DNA of 60,000 bases from Membranipora membranacea (Eukaryota > Bryozoa > Gymnolaemata > Cheilostomatida > Membraniporidae), in assembly GCA_914767715.1 (NCBI GenBank), contig OU612074.1, forward strand, positions 7,209,501 through 7,269,500, given 5' to 3'. Position 1 is the stretch's first letter; each line of letters starts with the position of its first letter. Position numbers and translations under genes: made by a program. Shown here piece by piece: positions 48,258 through 59,051 of the stretch. The notes beneath the pieces were generated by a model, which did no database searches, was not told the origin of the DNA, and saw only the letters and a list, made by a program, of their open reading frames with translations.

Positions 48258-48426
48258 TTACAAAGAGCATTTCATCTCCTTCCTTCTCAAAGTCACTCGG
48301 AATACTCAAACGCTAGATTGGAGTGTCCGAGTATAAGATTAATCACTGTATATCCACCATCTCTACTCCGTAAATTAGGGGCCTTGATACAGCTTATATC
48401 TCTGCAGTTTGATCATAGTGTGATAC
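48258..48426 (-). pseudogene. X-exon copy 4, frameshifted
   Basis: Minus-strand X relative with acceptor ACCTTTAG and donor region TTTGTAAGTAAGG. It is 169 nt against 180. It reads NCRDISCIKAPNLRSRDGGYT, then changes frame to IPSDFEKEGDEMLF, matching the IPTGRDKAGDN...LLF end of the intact exon. A stop also lies before the first Cys. Confidence 0.5.
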
Positions 48427-50179
48427 CTAAAGGTAGAGAAAAAACGATAACAATGAGACCCTAGTGTTGAGGCCAACACTAAGAAATGGGAGACAACTTC
48501 AACTTGTCAACATAGCATATATTTTTGTTGATAGTTTATATTTATCGGATAGATCAACTATCCCCGAAATAAATCCCCTATCCCCTAAATGAAAGATCAA
48601 GTGAGTGATAATTTTGAGCGATGTAATAGTGATAACTTGCTTTAGTAAAGCATTGCTCTTTCTTATTGAAAGATCCCCCAGATCGTCCAATGTAGGAGTT
48701 ACTACTCGGTTATATCTATGAATAGCCTTAGGTTTATAGGTGATATGGTTGAAAAGGAGAGCCGTCATGGTCAAATCTGATTTTGTGCCCTGATTAAATA
48801 TGTCAAGATTTTATGTTGCAGATTGGTGACAATTCATATCAAATTTCACCCATTGTTATCACCCATGTACCCCTCAACTTTTCATCAGCCAACGCCGCAA
48901 ATTCTGACTTATCCCTAACCCTGTTCCCTAAGACTCCACAGTCATTATACACCATAGACTAATAATAAGTCTATGTTATACACAGTTTGTTTGACAGTCC
49001 CGTCCCCCTACTATAGATAGTGCAGAGATATACTATGGGCCCGTCAATTGGAGTAAATTCTGATTTGAATATTAACTAAGCACGCTATAACTTCCTACTG
49101 TAGTTTCGTAAACAAACTCGGCTCTAATGAGGCCTTCTATGTTAATTAGTCTATTTACTCTGAGTGAGATTATCGTGTCACAAACTCTCTCCTTATTATT
49201 TAACTCCTCTACTCGAATTGGTGGTAGCTAGCAGACTACCCTGGTGCCCTCCATGAATAGTTGGTCTGAAAGTTAATAACTCAGTACACAATACATTCCT
49301 ATTCTAATTCCGTAACAAAAAGGTGCAATTCCGTGACAATGTAATTCTGTCATGCCACAAAACTGATAAAAAAAAAAGTTTTTTTATCTTTGATACTTTA
49401 GTAACATTCAGCATGGTTTGAAACCCATGTTTAGGTAGTTTGAGGTTTATAGCTTCAAAAATAAAAACGCAGCAAAAACTTTTGTATCTTTGATTGTAAC
49501 AGATTTTCAGTCCCCAACCTATTTCTTATTTGGGTGCTGAAGAAAAAATTATCCAAATTAATTGAATGTCTTTTAATTCGTACCTCCTCATATCTACTAG
49601 GAACTGACAGATGTCATTTTCAATACCATAACATCCTGACAAGCCAAGTTATGGGCCTGTATCAAAATAGCTACACAGTCAGTCAATTAAATTATTGATT
49701 TTCATTTTTTTAAACAGCTAACAGTTTTTTGTTGTTTGCAGCAAACAAATTGAAATGTGAATTTTCAATAAGTTGAGACTCACAGCTTTCAGAAAATTTA
49801 TGGCTTGGCTAGATTTGTGCAAGTTGAAATTATTTTTCTGGATATGACATTTCATCAGAATTGCCCTTAATGCTGCAGGATCCAGAAATTGCCCCTCATG
49901 GGTGCTTCAGAGGCTTCTTGTAAACATCATGTAGTTGAAAGTATGATATGAACCATAGTATCTGCACCACATCATCCTAAGAAATCCTCCTCAAAGACGA
50001 TTATCCTGTCTTTCATCAAAATAGCACAGCGCCATGACATGACATCATGCCGTAACCAATATTTTCAGAATCTGTGTTCGATTAGCTTTCCAACGATATA
50101 TAAAATGTCAAAATCGGACAACGCTGGTATCATAACCTTTAGGCATCTATGTATTGTAGGTTTTGTCGGCCCCACTTAC

Positions 50180-50359
50180 TTACAAAGAGCAAATCAGGTC
50201 TAAGTGGATTGTCTCCAGCCTTATCACGGCCAGTTGGAATATGCAGAGGGCTGAACCGAGCACCTGGTGTTAATGTCAGTGTATATCCACAATCTTTACT
50301 CTGTAAAACATCTCCCCTAATACAGCTAACATCTCCACAGTTATCTATATGCGTGCTTC
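50180..50359 (-). CDS. X exon, intact copy: Cys-containing extracellular-type module
   Basis: 180 nt, phase 1 at both ends, acceptor ACTTTCAG and donor GTAAGTGGG. It encodes 60 residues: STHIDNCGDVSCIRGD, a third Cys in KDCGYTLTLTPG, then SPLHIPTGRDKAGDNPLRPDLLF. This is the only X copy in the window that is open from end to end. Phase 1 matches the exit of the 14-nt micro-exons next to the signal-peptide exon at 58,843-59,051, so a short secreted or surface protein could be assembled from them. I do not recognise the family. The conserved GYTL strand and Cys spacing suggest a small extracellular beta domain. Confidence 0.55.
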
Positions 50360-50539
50360 CTGAAAGTAGAAACAAAACAGGCAAGGTTGGGAGTCCTGAG
50401 AGTCGAGGCTAATGATGTAAAATGACAGACAAATCTAACTTGTTAACATGGCCTTATTTTGGTGTTAATCTATTTTTATCAGATTAAGAAACTATCACCA
50501 AAAATATACCATGTCATATGTCTCAGTGTTTTTTAAGTG

Positions 50540-51360
50540 TCGAAAATGCAAGTAACATTTGTGGTTAAAATACTTCCTGTGCTATCTACGATTTTTGAGA
50601 AACATGTGAATTCCCAAATTCAAAAATATCTCACCACACACAAACTTCTTCACAAATTACAGTGCGGATTTAGAGAAGGTTATTCCTGTGTTGATTCCCT
50701 ACACAAACTCATTTCTGACTGTTTGTCAGCAAGATCAGATGGTCACTTTGTTGCTATGATGTTTTTGGATATCAAAAAAGCTTTTGACTGCGTCGACCAT
50801 AAAATTCTTCTGAAAAAATTTACAATGTACGGTATAACGGGCAAACTGCACTCTCCATAAAATCTTTCTTAACAGATAGGACACAATTTGTAGCTATACA
50901 ACAAGGTGCCAAAAAGCTCAAAAATTCTTCCAATAGACATTGGTGTCCCCCAGTTTATTCCTCATATACGTCAATGATCCTTTATCCTACACATCACATT
51001 CCAAGACATTTGCCTAGGCTGATGATACAGTTTTTGTATCAAAATCTGACAACTTTGATACACCTTATGATTTATGTGATACTGATCTACACTTGATAGA
51101 AAGTTGGTGTAGGAATAATAGGATGTTGTTAAACATAAAAAAATCTCACTATATGCTTGTACAACCCTCTCATAGAGCCACATCTCTAGATTTAGATCTA
51201 AAAATTAACCATAAAAAACTAAACCGAAATGCCAATACCAAACTCCTTGGTTTTACTTTGAATGACTCATTGACATGGGACGATCATGTAGACCAGATTT
51301 GCACCAAAATAAACAAAAGTTTGGCATTTTCCAGAAATGCAGGGCATTCCTAGATAGTAA
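50540..51360 (+). pseudogene. 5'-truncated LINE reverse-transcriptase fragment
   Basis: Broken frames match the RT core of non-LTR retrotransposons. The first is at 50,564-50,860: LPVLSTIFEKHV, LQCGFREGYSC (Q.GFR.G.S motif) and FLDIKKAFDCVDH (motif A). The second part, reached through frameshifts, is at about 51,009-51,353: F-A-stop-ADDT, where the aromatic residue of the YADD catalytic motif is replaced by TAG at 51,015, then WCRNNRMLLNIKKS and LLGFTLNDSLTWDDHV. The segment between is shortened. It has no 5' ORF and lies in unit 2 only: unit 1 reads straight through at about 36,110. It is a dead, 5'-truncated copy that landed after the tandem duplication. Confidence 0.85.
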
Positions 51361-52143
51361 ATCATCTCGTGACTTTTATTTCCAGTATGTCTTTTGTCAT
51401 ATGATATATGGCATCCGCATATGACGAATTTGACAAATTAAATTTTTAAAAAGCTGTTTCCATACATTGGAAATTTATTGAGGGGAAATCCCCTATGCTT
51501 TAGTAAATAAAATAGCTTGTTGTCAAACTGAATACAATGAAGTCATTTTAAATTTAAATTGCTTGTTTTGTGATTGAAATAATGGACTATTTTGGCGACT
51601 TGTGATTCATTCAATAGACTTTTTTGCGAGCTAATTAAAATCTATGAAAAATAAATATGGAGGGCCATAAGTGTAAGCTGGCTCATTCGAATCCTGCTGA
51701 CAAAAACTCCATGCTTATTCATACAAACATCCAGGAGATAAGTTATTTCACTCTCCCAAGTCACCCATCTAGCCATTATTCAAACAGTTTTTAGCCAAGA
51801 ATCAGGCAAATTTGCCTACAATTTTCCACTGAATCAATGGGGGCCACCATATCAAGCCTTTGAGATACCTGCAGGTGGATCCAACAGGTGAAATGAACAC
51901 ATCAATTGTCAGGATTTTTATTTCGCCTGACCAAATCACTGCAGTGCCAATTTTATTTTCAGCAGTTTGGTTGAAGAGTTAGACAGGGTAGACAGGATAT
52001 AACAGAGCATAACTGAAAAAACACCGCTGTATTCATATCAGTTGATTCAGACCCCGCATATTAAGACTCTGTGATGTGCTGGCCGTTTGTGTGAGGTGAC
52101 CTACTACAATGTAACTGGCTATTTTCAAATGATTGCAGTTTAC

Positions 52144-52238
52144 CTTCTCATGGCCTTTTTCTTGACCTCAGTGTAGTTGCAAGCTTAGGATCTAGTGAGA
52201 ATCGCTACATAAGTATTCCATCACGCAGAAAGCTCCAG
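52144..52238 (-). pseudogene. Y-exon copy 4, decayed
   Basis: Minus strand: acceptor TTGATTATTTTCAG, start CTGGAGCTTTCTGCG, end GGCCATGAGAAG before GTAAAC; 95 nt. All three frames contain a stop. It is the unit 2 partner of 36,563-36,672. Confidence 0.35.
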
Positions 52239-52339
52239 CTGAAAATAATCAAACAGAGATCACGTTAGATGGAATTGGAAGTTTTGTGCGACTCAGTCCA
52301 TCAAAAGTACATAAAGTAGGTACTATTATTTTTAATCTG

Positions 52340-52370
52340 TTGAGGGAGGGAGGGAGGGGGGGGGGGGTGA
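52340..52370 (+). repeat. G-run tract
   Basis: Runs of G including at least eleven in a row after GGGAGGGAGGGAGG. It could form a G-quadruplex. The same place in unit 1 (near 36,778) has only GTTGGAGGAAGAAG, so the G run expanded after duplication. Confidence 0.7.
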
Positions 52371-55300
52371 AGTCAGTCGATCACGCAATCTCGATAATAT
52401 TTACTGACTCAGCAATAGGTTGTATTGTAAACTATGTAGATATGGACAAAAAATCGTTTCTGCTATCTTTATCATACCCAAATCTAAACAACTATAGGCC
52501 TGACGCCATCAACCAACCGGCTCAGCAAAAAATGCTGATTCCAAAGATCCGCTTTTGATATGGTACTTCAAAAAGTGCCTTACATCAATTAGATTTTTGA
52601 TATCATGTCATAACACAGCAAACATGGAGTAATAATAATATCATGGTATGATTGGCCCGGCACTGTTTGATGAACAGAAACTAGTGTTGCTCAGTGCAAA
52701 AACTACCAGCAGCCTAAAACCAGTGCCTAAACATTTGGCAATTATTCATGTTATTTCCACAAATCACAGTACGTAAAGCACCCACTTTTTTGGTTATAAC
52801 TAGCAGGTAGTTTAATGCTAAAAGAAGCTCTACAATTAGTAGGTTTACACAGAAGAGAGGGTCTGACGTTCAGTAAAGAAGACAACTCCTTACTATAATG
52901 CGAATTTATAAAATACCTAAGCAGGTTCTATGGTCACAACAAACCTGTGCATGTTATGGCTTTTATCTGAGATCATCAGTCTCTTTCTATGGCCCATGGT
53001 TCTCACCCTATAAAGCCTATGGTTCTTGCTATTTTCATATGTGATGAACAATTAGGCCAATAAACCACCAGCACTCTGGTGCTAGTTGCATAAAAGTGAT
53101 GAATAATATGAGCGAGTTTGATTCTAGATTGACATGCATTATTGCAGTATTTACCCATCTAGCCGATGGTAGAAGCTAACTAGTAGCATGAGAGGACTCT
53201 ATATGCAGGTCTATGGATTCAGACTTGCTCCCATTTTATCAGAGGGGGCCATCCAGTGATGGCCTTTACACACTACAGATGCTTGAACCAATTGTCCCAA
53301 CTGTAAAATTATACCCACAGGAGCCTCAGCTGACATCACATTGCTGACATATCAGCCTCAGCTGATCCTCAGAGGATTGATGTGTATATAAAAATCAGGC
53401 TAAGGTTCTGGTGACGTTAAAACTCTGTAGTGTGTTTAGTTTAGACCAAAAAGACTGTGACACCTGGTTAAACCTACACCTAGACCCAGGTTAGTATATA
53501 TGCCTGTATTCGCAGGCGTGACCAGTGGACGGGAGCAACTAGAGTGCAAGCAATCGGATTAAACGTGGCCTAGGTTAGACCATAATGGTTGTGACGCCTA
53601 AGCAGGACTTGTCTGCATACACTGCTCACCTCAGTCACCATACAGTACTATCTCATCAGCGTTACATATATCAGTACTAGTGAGTAGATGTTCTATAGTA
53701 GCTTATAATACGGCAGCACCTCGAGCTCAAGATAATAACTCCTCATTGCTGCTGCTGGATGTATGAACTCCTACTGTCTGTGATCATCTGTTGTGAGAAA
53801 TATAAAATACACGATTACAATGTTACGAGTGTCAATCCAAAAATAGGTGGTATTCCCGAAGGAGCCGTACCATACCATAGCTCAAATAGGTCACAACCCA
53901 CAGTTTGCAGAGTAAGTAAGTTAGCCTGAGGAACAGGGGAGTCTGGGCTCATAGCAGTCTATTTATAAACATGTTTTGAGGAGATAGGAGCTTTTTTCAA
54001 GGGTCTGAAATGTGAATAAATGGGAAAGACCCTTACTCCGAGAGACCAAAGAAACTGATCGATTGGAAGTAGGCACAGAGAAGTTCATCTTCTTATCATA
54101 TAATTCCATCATTTCGAGCAAAAAAGGCTCAAAAACTGAGCATTTTTTGCAAGTTGTATGTTAATGCCTACCAACAATCTAATCTGGATCACCATGGGGA
54201 AGGCATCACATAACAACAGTTTTGTAGGTACAAAGCGATAGTATGCACTTCCTGTGCTTACCAAACAAGACTTTGGTCGCTGTGGTTGCATAAATATCTA
54301 TGCTGGCAATCTATCAAGTACTAGTCATGGTAGAGTGATGATCTCAAACTAGAACATATTCTTAACTAAGGACAATATGCATACTTGAGCCAACTCAAAC
54401 TGGCGAAAAATAGCCAAAAACTATGTGTTCCAGCTGGCACGATCACTCTACTGGTCACAATTTGTTTTGGAACACAATCTTATGATGGTTAGGCAACGCT
54501 AGTAATACTTCCCTGTGGCTTTTCACATAAAAAATTTGAGAATCATATGTTGAAATGATTAATCTCAAAAATATTCAACTATGATCGATGGACCTGGTAT
54601 TGTGGAGGACACAGCTGGCTATGTGTGTAAGACAAGATAACTGTGCCAGATTCTGACAGGAATAATCTGTACCATGATCAGTTAACACTTTCGAACTACT
54701 GCAAATTGAAGCTGACAACAAGCACTCATTTAATATCCTTACTCTATGTAGAAATGAGTGAATTAGCATTAGGCCTAATTAATTGGCCAATACTATGCAC
54801 TCTTAGTGGGTAAAAAAACCTACATCAGCACTATTTTTTGCTACTAAGTAATTCCGTGATTTATGAGAGGAATAAAAGCTGCACAGCACGCCCAACCCCA
54901 GCCTAGTACATTGTCAACAAGCGGAGAAACATTAAACGATGTCAAAATAAGAATGTGGGGGCAACTCCAATGAGTGAGAGAAAAAAAGCACCAGGGTCTT
55001 CGGGAAATCTATGTCACAAACTCCCATTTGTCAGCGACATAGAAATAGAGCCAATAGAAACGTGGACCGCTCTTGGGAGTCGTCCAACATTTCGCCAATC
55101 GCCTTTATATAAGAAATCATTGGTAGGGTTTCTTTCAAGAATGAAATTAATGGACTAGCTGAAAAACTAACCCGCTGTCCTTACTACCATCTGGGTGTAA
55201 CAGGAATTTTTTCGGGACATTGAAATACATCAAGAAAACAGGCTATCCCTACCACTGATTGTGGTTAACCAGTAGTAACAAAAACCACAAACACTGGTTA

Positions 55301-56055
55301 GGCATCTATGTATCAATGTCTATGGTCAGCAATGATTCATCATTTTTAATGCTTTTCATGAGTTTGGGTAGGCCAAAATTATCTGTTAGCAACAAAAGCA
55401 TCATTCAAACTTTGCAAGTCTCAAATAACATACACTTTGAAGTGATTCAAACTAAAAAGCATCTACTATCTTCAATCTATATTGTATTGTGCAGCCAGAA
55501 ATAGCAACAGTACCATTTATTTTTGCTCAAAGCATCAAACAAAATCATTTCCTGATTCGAGCGATAATGTCATGATGACACTACCAACACTCATAAATAG
55601 CAAAGACAGTAGTTCCATCATTACGCTATCGCTAGAATCATATACATACGGTATCAGTATAATAGTACAGCCAATACGGTATGTACTTCTATTTATACAT
55701 CCCCTGGCAGCAAATATTGATTTTTTAGTACTCTTGTAGCCCACTCATTGTTATGATGAAGAGAAAATAAAAAACGAAGCAGAAAAATCACAGCAGATAG
55801 TGTGTAAGCTGTAGGGTAGTCATAGCGTTGCATGTTAGGTCTGTAATCAATACTCAAGTCATCTTATTGTGTTACAGCCTTAGTTAATATAGCACGAGCA
55901 CCCAAGCTGAGTTGATGATGGCGAAGCTGCCAATTTGCCCTTCCCTGCACAACAAAAGCTTGGGCATTTCAAGTACAGAAAACTACTCATAGTAGTGTTA
56001 CTATACACAACATGGATAAGAAAGCATGAGAGTATGTTACATATAGCTTACTTAC

Positions 56056-56115
56056 CTTAAGAGAGTCACTGATCGTCCCCACAATGCCATCTTATTCCAA
56101 GAGATGCTGTCTTCT
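56056..56115 (-). pseudogene. unit 2 copy of the EDSIS exon-like segment
   Basis: Minus strand, partner of 43,040-43,115, with acceptor GGATGTTTGCAG and donor GTAAGTAAGC. The frame AEDSISWNKMALWGRSVTLL is open to the donor. The conservation of residues and donor is the evidence. No partner exons were established. Confidence 0.3.
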
Positions 56116-56596
56116 GCAAACATCCAACGACTAAAATATATAAAATGTTAGCCTTATGAAACCTTGGACGAATACAGCATTTGCAGCCGGCCTGACATAG
56201 ATGTGAGCTTAATAAAAACTAAATAAACCTGAGTTTCATAGTGAGAGGAAGTGGACAAAGAGGGAACAATTAGCACAGCAAGCATGAGTTATCAGTCATC
56301 GGATTCCTGTCTTCATGTATTCAACTGCAGGGGAGGACAACTTGCATTTATATCATATCAAATTCCTTCAATGTTCTGCGCATAACTGACGTAACTCCCT
56401 GGTTCTGTATTACCGGCAAACATATAACAACGCTGAAAAATATGCTGGAAAAGAGAGGTCCCATCCGTTTGCTGCGGATTTCTATGATTCAGGTCAGTTA
56501 AGTTATTATTTTGTCTGTTGATTGACGCGAGGAGATTTGGCTTTATTATAAATATCACAGCTAAAAGCCGTTTCCCTCACTGCAGTGTAGTCCGGT

Positions 56597-57862
56597 GGCA
56601 GCCCCTGCCTATCTTGTAACTTCCATTTGCACTTTTGGATGGATAAGGTTTGTCGGTTGTTTCTGGTACAGTTTTTCACGCTGATCGCAATGGTAACAAT
56701 GTACCTTGCACTAAGTTGCACAATGGGCCGCTAATTGCCAAAAACGCTGCCGGTAAAAGGGAAAGTGATCGAAAAATGATGATATGGTTTCAAAACATCA
56801 AAAATCTGAAAGAGCATGTCATAATTAGTGGATCTACAACTTAACATGGGTCTGCTATCATAAAAAGCTGAGATACGGCCAACAACGGTTGCAATACCCC
56901 TTTTATCACCGGTGTATAACTATCTTTAAAGCGAAACTACTTTTTCACTTATTCTGCTGCCTACAAAAAAACAGGCTTTGAATGTTCGTATTGATCTGAT
57001 TTTTTTATGGTGACTGTGTATTGACCCTCCCATCGCATGACATCTGTTTTTAACGCTCTGAGTGTGTCCTTTTTCAAACCATGCGTATTCTTAGGTTTCC
57101 TTTAAAGTATCATAAAAATCGTCTTTATAAGGTCATATAGCGTGTAAAGCAAAAGTTAACTCCTTCAAGGATCATCAGAAAGGTGCGTAGTGCTGAAAAA
57201 ATATCTTTTGGTCATTGATGGAGTCAATAAGAAACGACCATAAAAAAATCAGATCGATACGAACATTCGAAGTCAGTTTTCAAGGCGTCTGCAAAATTGA
57301 AAAAGTAGTGTCGTTTCAATGATAAGATATGGCCTATACAGGTGATATGAGGGGGTATTGCAGCCGTTGTTGGCCACATCTCGGCTATTTATGATAGCAG
57401 ACCCATGTAAACTTGTAGATCCATTAATCATGACATGCTCTTTCAGATTTTGGACGTTTTGAAACCATATCATCATTTTTTCATCACTTTCCCTTTTGTC
57501 GTCAGCGTTTTTCACTTTATCACTTTTTAAAAGCTTGGTCATTCACTTAATATTTGAGATATCATGCTGATATTATACCAAAAACTGACCAAGCTATGCA
57601 TAAATCTGATTGCAGAGTTTGAGTAGCCCATCTCATAAGGTGAGCACAGGACAGACCTTTGAAATCTCAATAAAGCAGCAATTTTGGCCATTTTCGGCAG
57701 CATTTATTGGCAATTCGCTGCCTATTGTGCAACTTGTGTAAGGTACATCATCACCATTGTGACCGCCTCAAAAAACTACCCTAGAATCCACTCTAAGAAT
57801 TTATCCATCCAATTTCGTAAATTAAGTTGCATTTCTAGCCACATTTTTGGTAGGCTGCCACT
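56597..57862. mobile_element. large foldback element interrupting unit 2
   Basis: The left arm (about 56,597-57,020) and right arm (about 57,236-57,862) are inverted copies. They share GTGGCAGCC ends, GGATGGATAA, ACAATGTACCTTGCAC/GATGTACCTTACAC, GGGAAAGTGAT, GATATGGTTTCAAAAC and the inner TTCGTATTGATCTGATTTTTTTATGG/CCATAAAAAAATCAG junction. The right arm has about 170 bp that the left arm lacks. Unit 1 (about 43,885-43,905) runs through the corresponding position, CCAATCCGGTGAAAATC, without the element. A short frame (KRESD.KMMIWFQN..NLKEHV) is readable in both arms, but only because they are copies. No transposase. Confidence 0.8.
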
Positions 57863-58079
57863 GGACTAGTGGTGAAAATCATGAAGTGTTGATTAAAATG
57901 GTTGAGAGGAGATTGCCATCCTATCTACAGGTGCGATAAATTGCAATAAATTATATACTTCTACTACGGGTTCCACTTCTGGTGACTTCATTGACCTGAA
58001 GGCTATCAGTGTATGCATTACCTCATCAGTTTCACAGGATGTGTTGTACTTCACACACCAAAACAGGGTAGGTATAGGG

Positions 58080-58208
58080 CTAGATGAAGTTTAATCCAAT
58101 TGCCTGATTCCAGTTGCTCCCCCACCACTGGTCACACCTTTGCCTGCGGCGTGACCAGTGGAGGGGGAGCATTTCGAAATGCAGGCAAATGGAGCAAACT
58201 TGGTCTAG
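58080..58208. repeat. hairpin element with CTAGA ends (best copy)
   Basis: A 129-bp inverted repeat: left arm from CTAGATGAAGTTT to CCACCACTGGTCAC, right arm from GTGACCAGTGG to AAACTTGGTCTAG, loop of about 14 bases (ACCTTTGCCTGCGG). Same family as 38,016-38,121 and the partial copy near 53,515. Confidence 0.75.
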
Positions 58209-58332
58209 TATAGAGCAGAGAGTCAATTTGGAACAAACTAGACTTGTCAATGTTTATCAGAACTGCTTTGCTTGCGAAATTCAATCAGTAGGCTAGATGA
58301 AATCTTCAAAATGTCTCTTGTTGACAACTTAC

Positions 58333-58346
58333 CAGTCAAAATATTG
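58333..58346 (-). CDS. candidate 14-nt micro-exon (b)
   Basis: Minus strand: strong acceptor TTTTCTCTCTCCCAG, 14 bases CAATATTTTGACTG, strong donor GTAAGTTG. Entered in phase 2 from the signal-peptide exon it reads S-NILT and exits in phase 1, the entry phase of the X exon. Splicing after micro-exon (a) instead would put a TGA in frame, so the two would have to be alternatives. Confidence 0.35.
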
Positions 58347-58611
58347 CTGGGAGAGAGAAAACAATGAGTACCATGTTGTGACAAAACAGGTACCAATCAT
58401 TGGTGTGGAACTTTTTTCACCCGAGTCAATATTATTACCTATTAACCTCTAGTTACTGACCACAGGATATGGTATATGTAGACCAAATATTCTATGGTGT
58501 ATCTACAATGTTAGAAGTGGAAAATGATGTAGGGGGATGCCCTGTGCTGATTACAATTGAAAATGCATCAATTTTAGCTATATTTTGGACATCTCATATT
58601 TATGTACTCAC

Positions 58612-58625
58612 CAGCTGGCAGTCGC
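58612..58625 (-). CDS. candidate 14-nt micro-exon (a)
   Basis: Minus strand: acceptor GGTTTTCCAG, 14 bases GCGACTGCCAGCTG, strong donor GTGAGTAC. Entered in phase 2 it reads R-RLPA and exits in phase 1. Same length and phases as micro-exon (b). Micro-exons this small need transcript data to be believed. Confidence 0.35.
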
Positions 58626-58679
58626 CTGGAAAACCATGAAACCATCATAATGGTTATGATATATAGGGGGGGGGATACA

Positions 58680-58777
58680 AGGGGGGATACAAGGGGATGG
58701 TGTCCCCTTCCTACTTTGTCTAGGGGATCCCCCTAGACAAAGTAGGAAGGGGACACCATCCCCTTGCATCCCCCCTA
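58680..58777. repeat. near-perfect 98-bp palindrome
   Basis: AAGGGGATGGTGTCCCC and TTCCTACTTTGTCTAGGGG on the left are repeated exactly in reverse complement on the right, with no real loop (centre near GGGATCCC at 58,724-58,731). The outer GGGGGGATAC block also pairs. It lies in the first intron of the minus-strand gene. It would form a very stable hairpin and may be a tiny foldback element. Confidence 0.85.
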
Positions 58778-58842
58778 AATTCTAACAATGGATACCTATA
58801 CCAGAAGAACAACTACTATTCAATAATTGGCTCCATGTTTAC

Positions 58843-59051
58843 CTTGTTTGATGTGAAGTCAGCGACACGGCATCTGTACAAACAGTCCTAGGACTACATG
58901 CTTTGTATTCGTATGAGTTAACATTCAGGATAATCCTAAGTTCATCATCAGCATCGGTTAACTCATCTTCATTGGTCAGGTTTTCATAACAGACCAGTCC
59001 TGTACTAAAACCAAAATAGAACACTGACAGCATTACCCTCAGTGGTGGCAC
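58843..59051 (-). CDS. first exon of a minus-strand secreted or surface protein
   Basis: ATG at 59,051. Signal peptide MPPLRVMLSVFYFGFSTGLVC (a start at Met7 is also possible), then CYENLTNEDELTDADDELR, the strand-like LRIILNVNSYEYKAC and a last Cys in RTVC. It ends in ACAAG before GTAAACATGG, phase 2. N-glycosylation sequon NLT. The following exons should lie at lower coordinates, in the duplicated region. The 14-nt micro-exons and the X exon at 50,180 fit in phase but are not proven partners. Family not recognised. Confidence 0.6.

Larger units (their letters stand above)
43985..57950 (+). repeat. unit 2 of the large head-to-tail duplication
   Basis: The second, longer copy of the tandem unit, adjoining unit 1 directly. 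It contains an additional X-exon block (48,258-48,426 besides 47,012-47,185 and 50,180-50,359), so smaller duplications are nested inside the unit. Insertions private to this unit are the SINE near 45,050, the 30-bp palindrome at 45,511, the RT fragment at 50,540-51,360 and the foldback at about 56,597-57,862. Homology to unit 1 stops near 57,950. Confidence 0.85.

Noticed and set aside
56650-57542. Frame KRESD.KMMIWFQN..NLKEHV present twice
   Set aside because: The two are the inverted arms of one foldback element, so the similarity is copying and not evidence of coding; no known domain.
57895-58110. Minus-strand open frame with GTAATG donor (FWCVKYNTSCETDE)
   Set aside because: Partly overlaps the CTAGA hairpin element, has a poor acceptor and crosses the end of the duplicated unit; likely chance.
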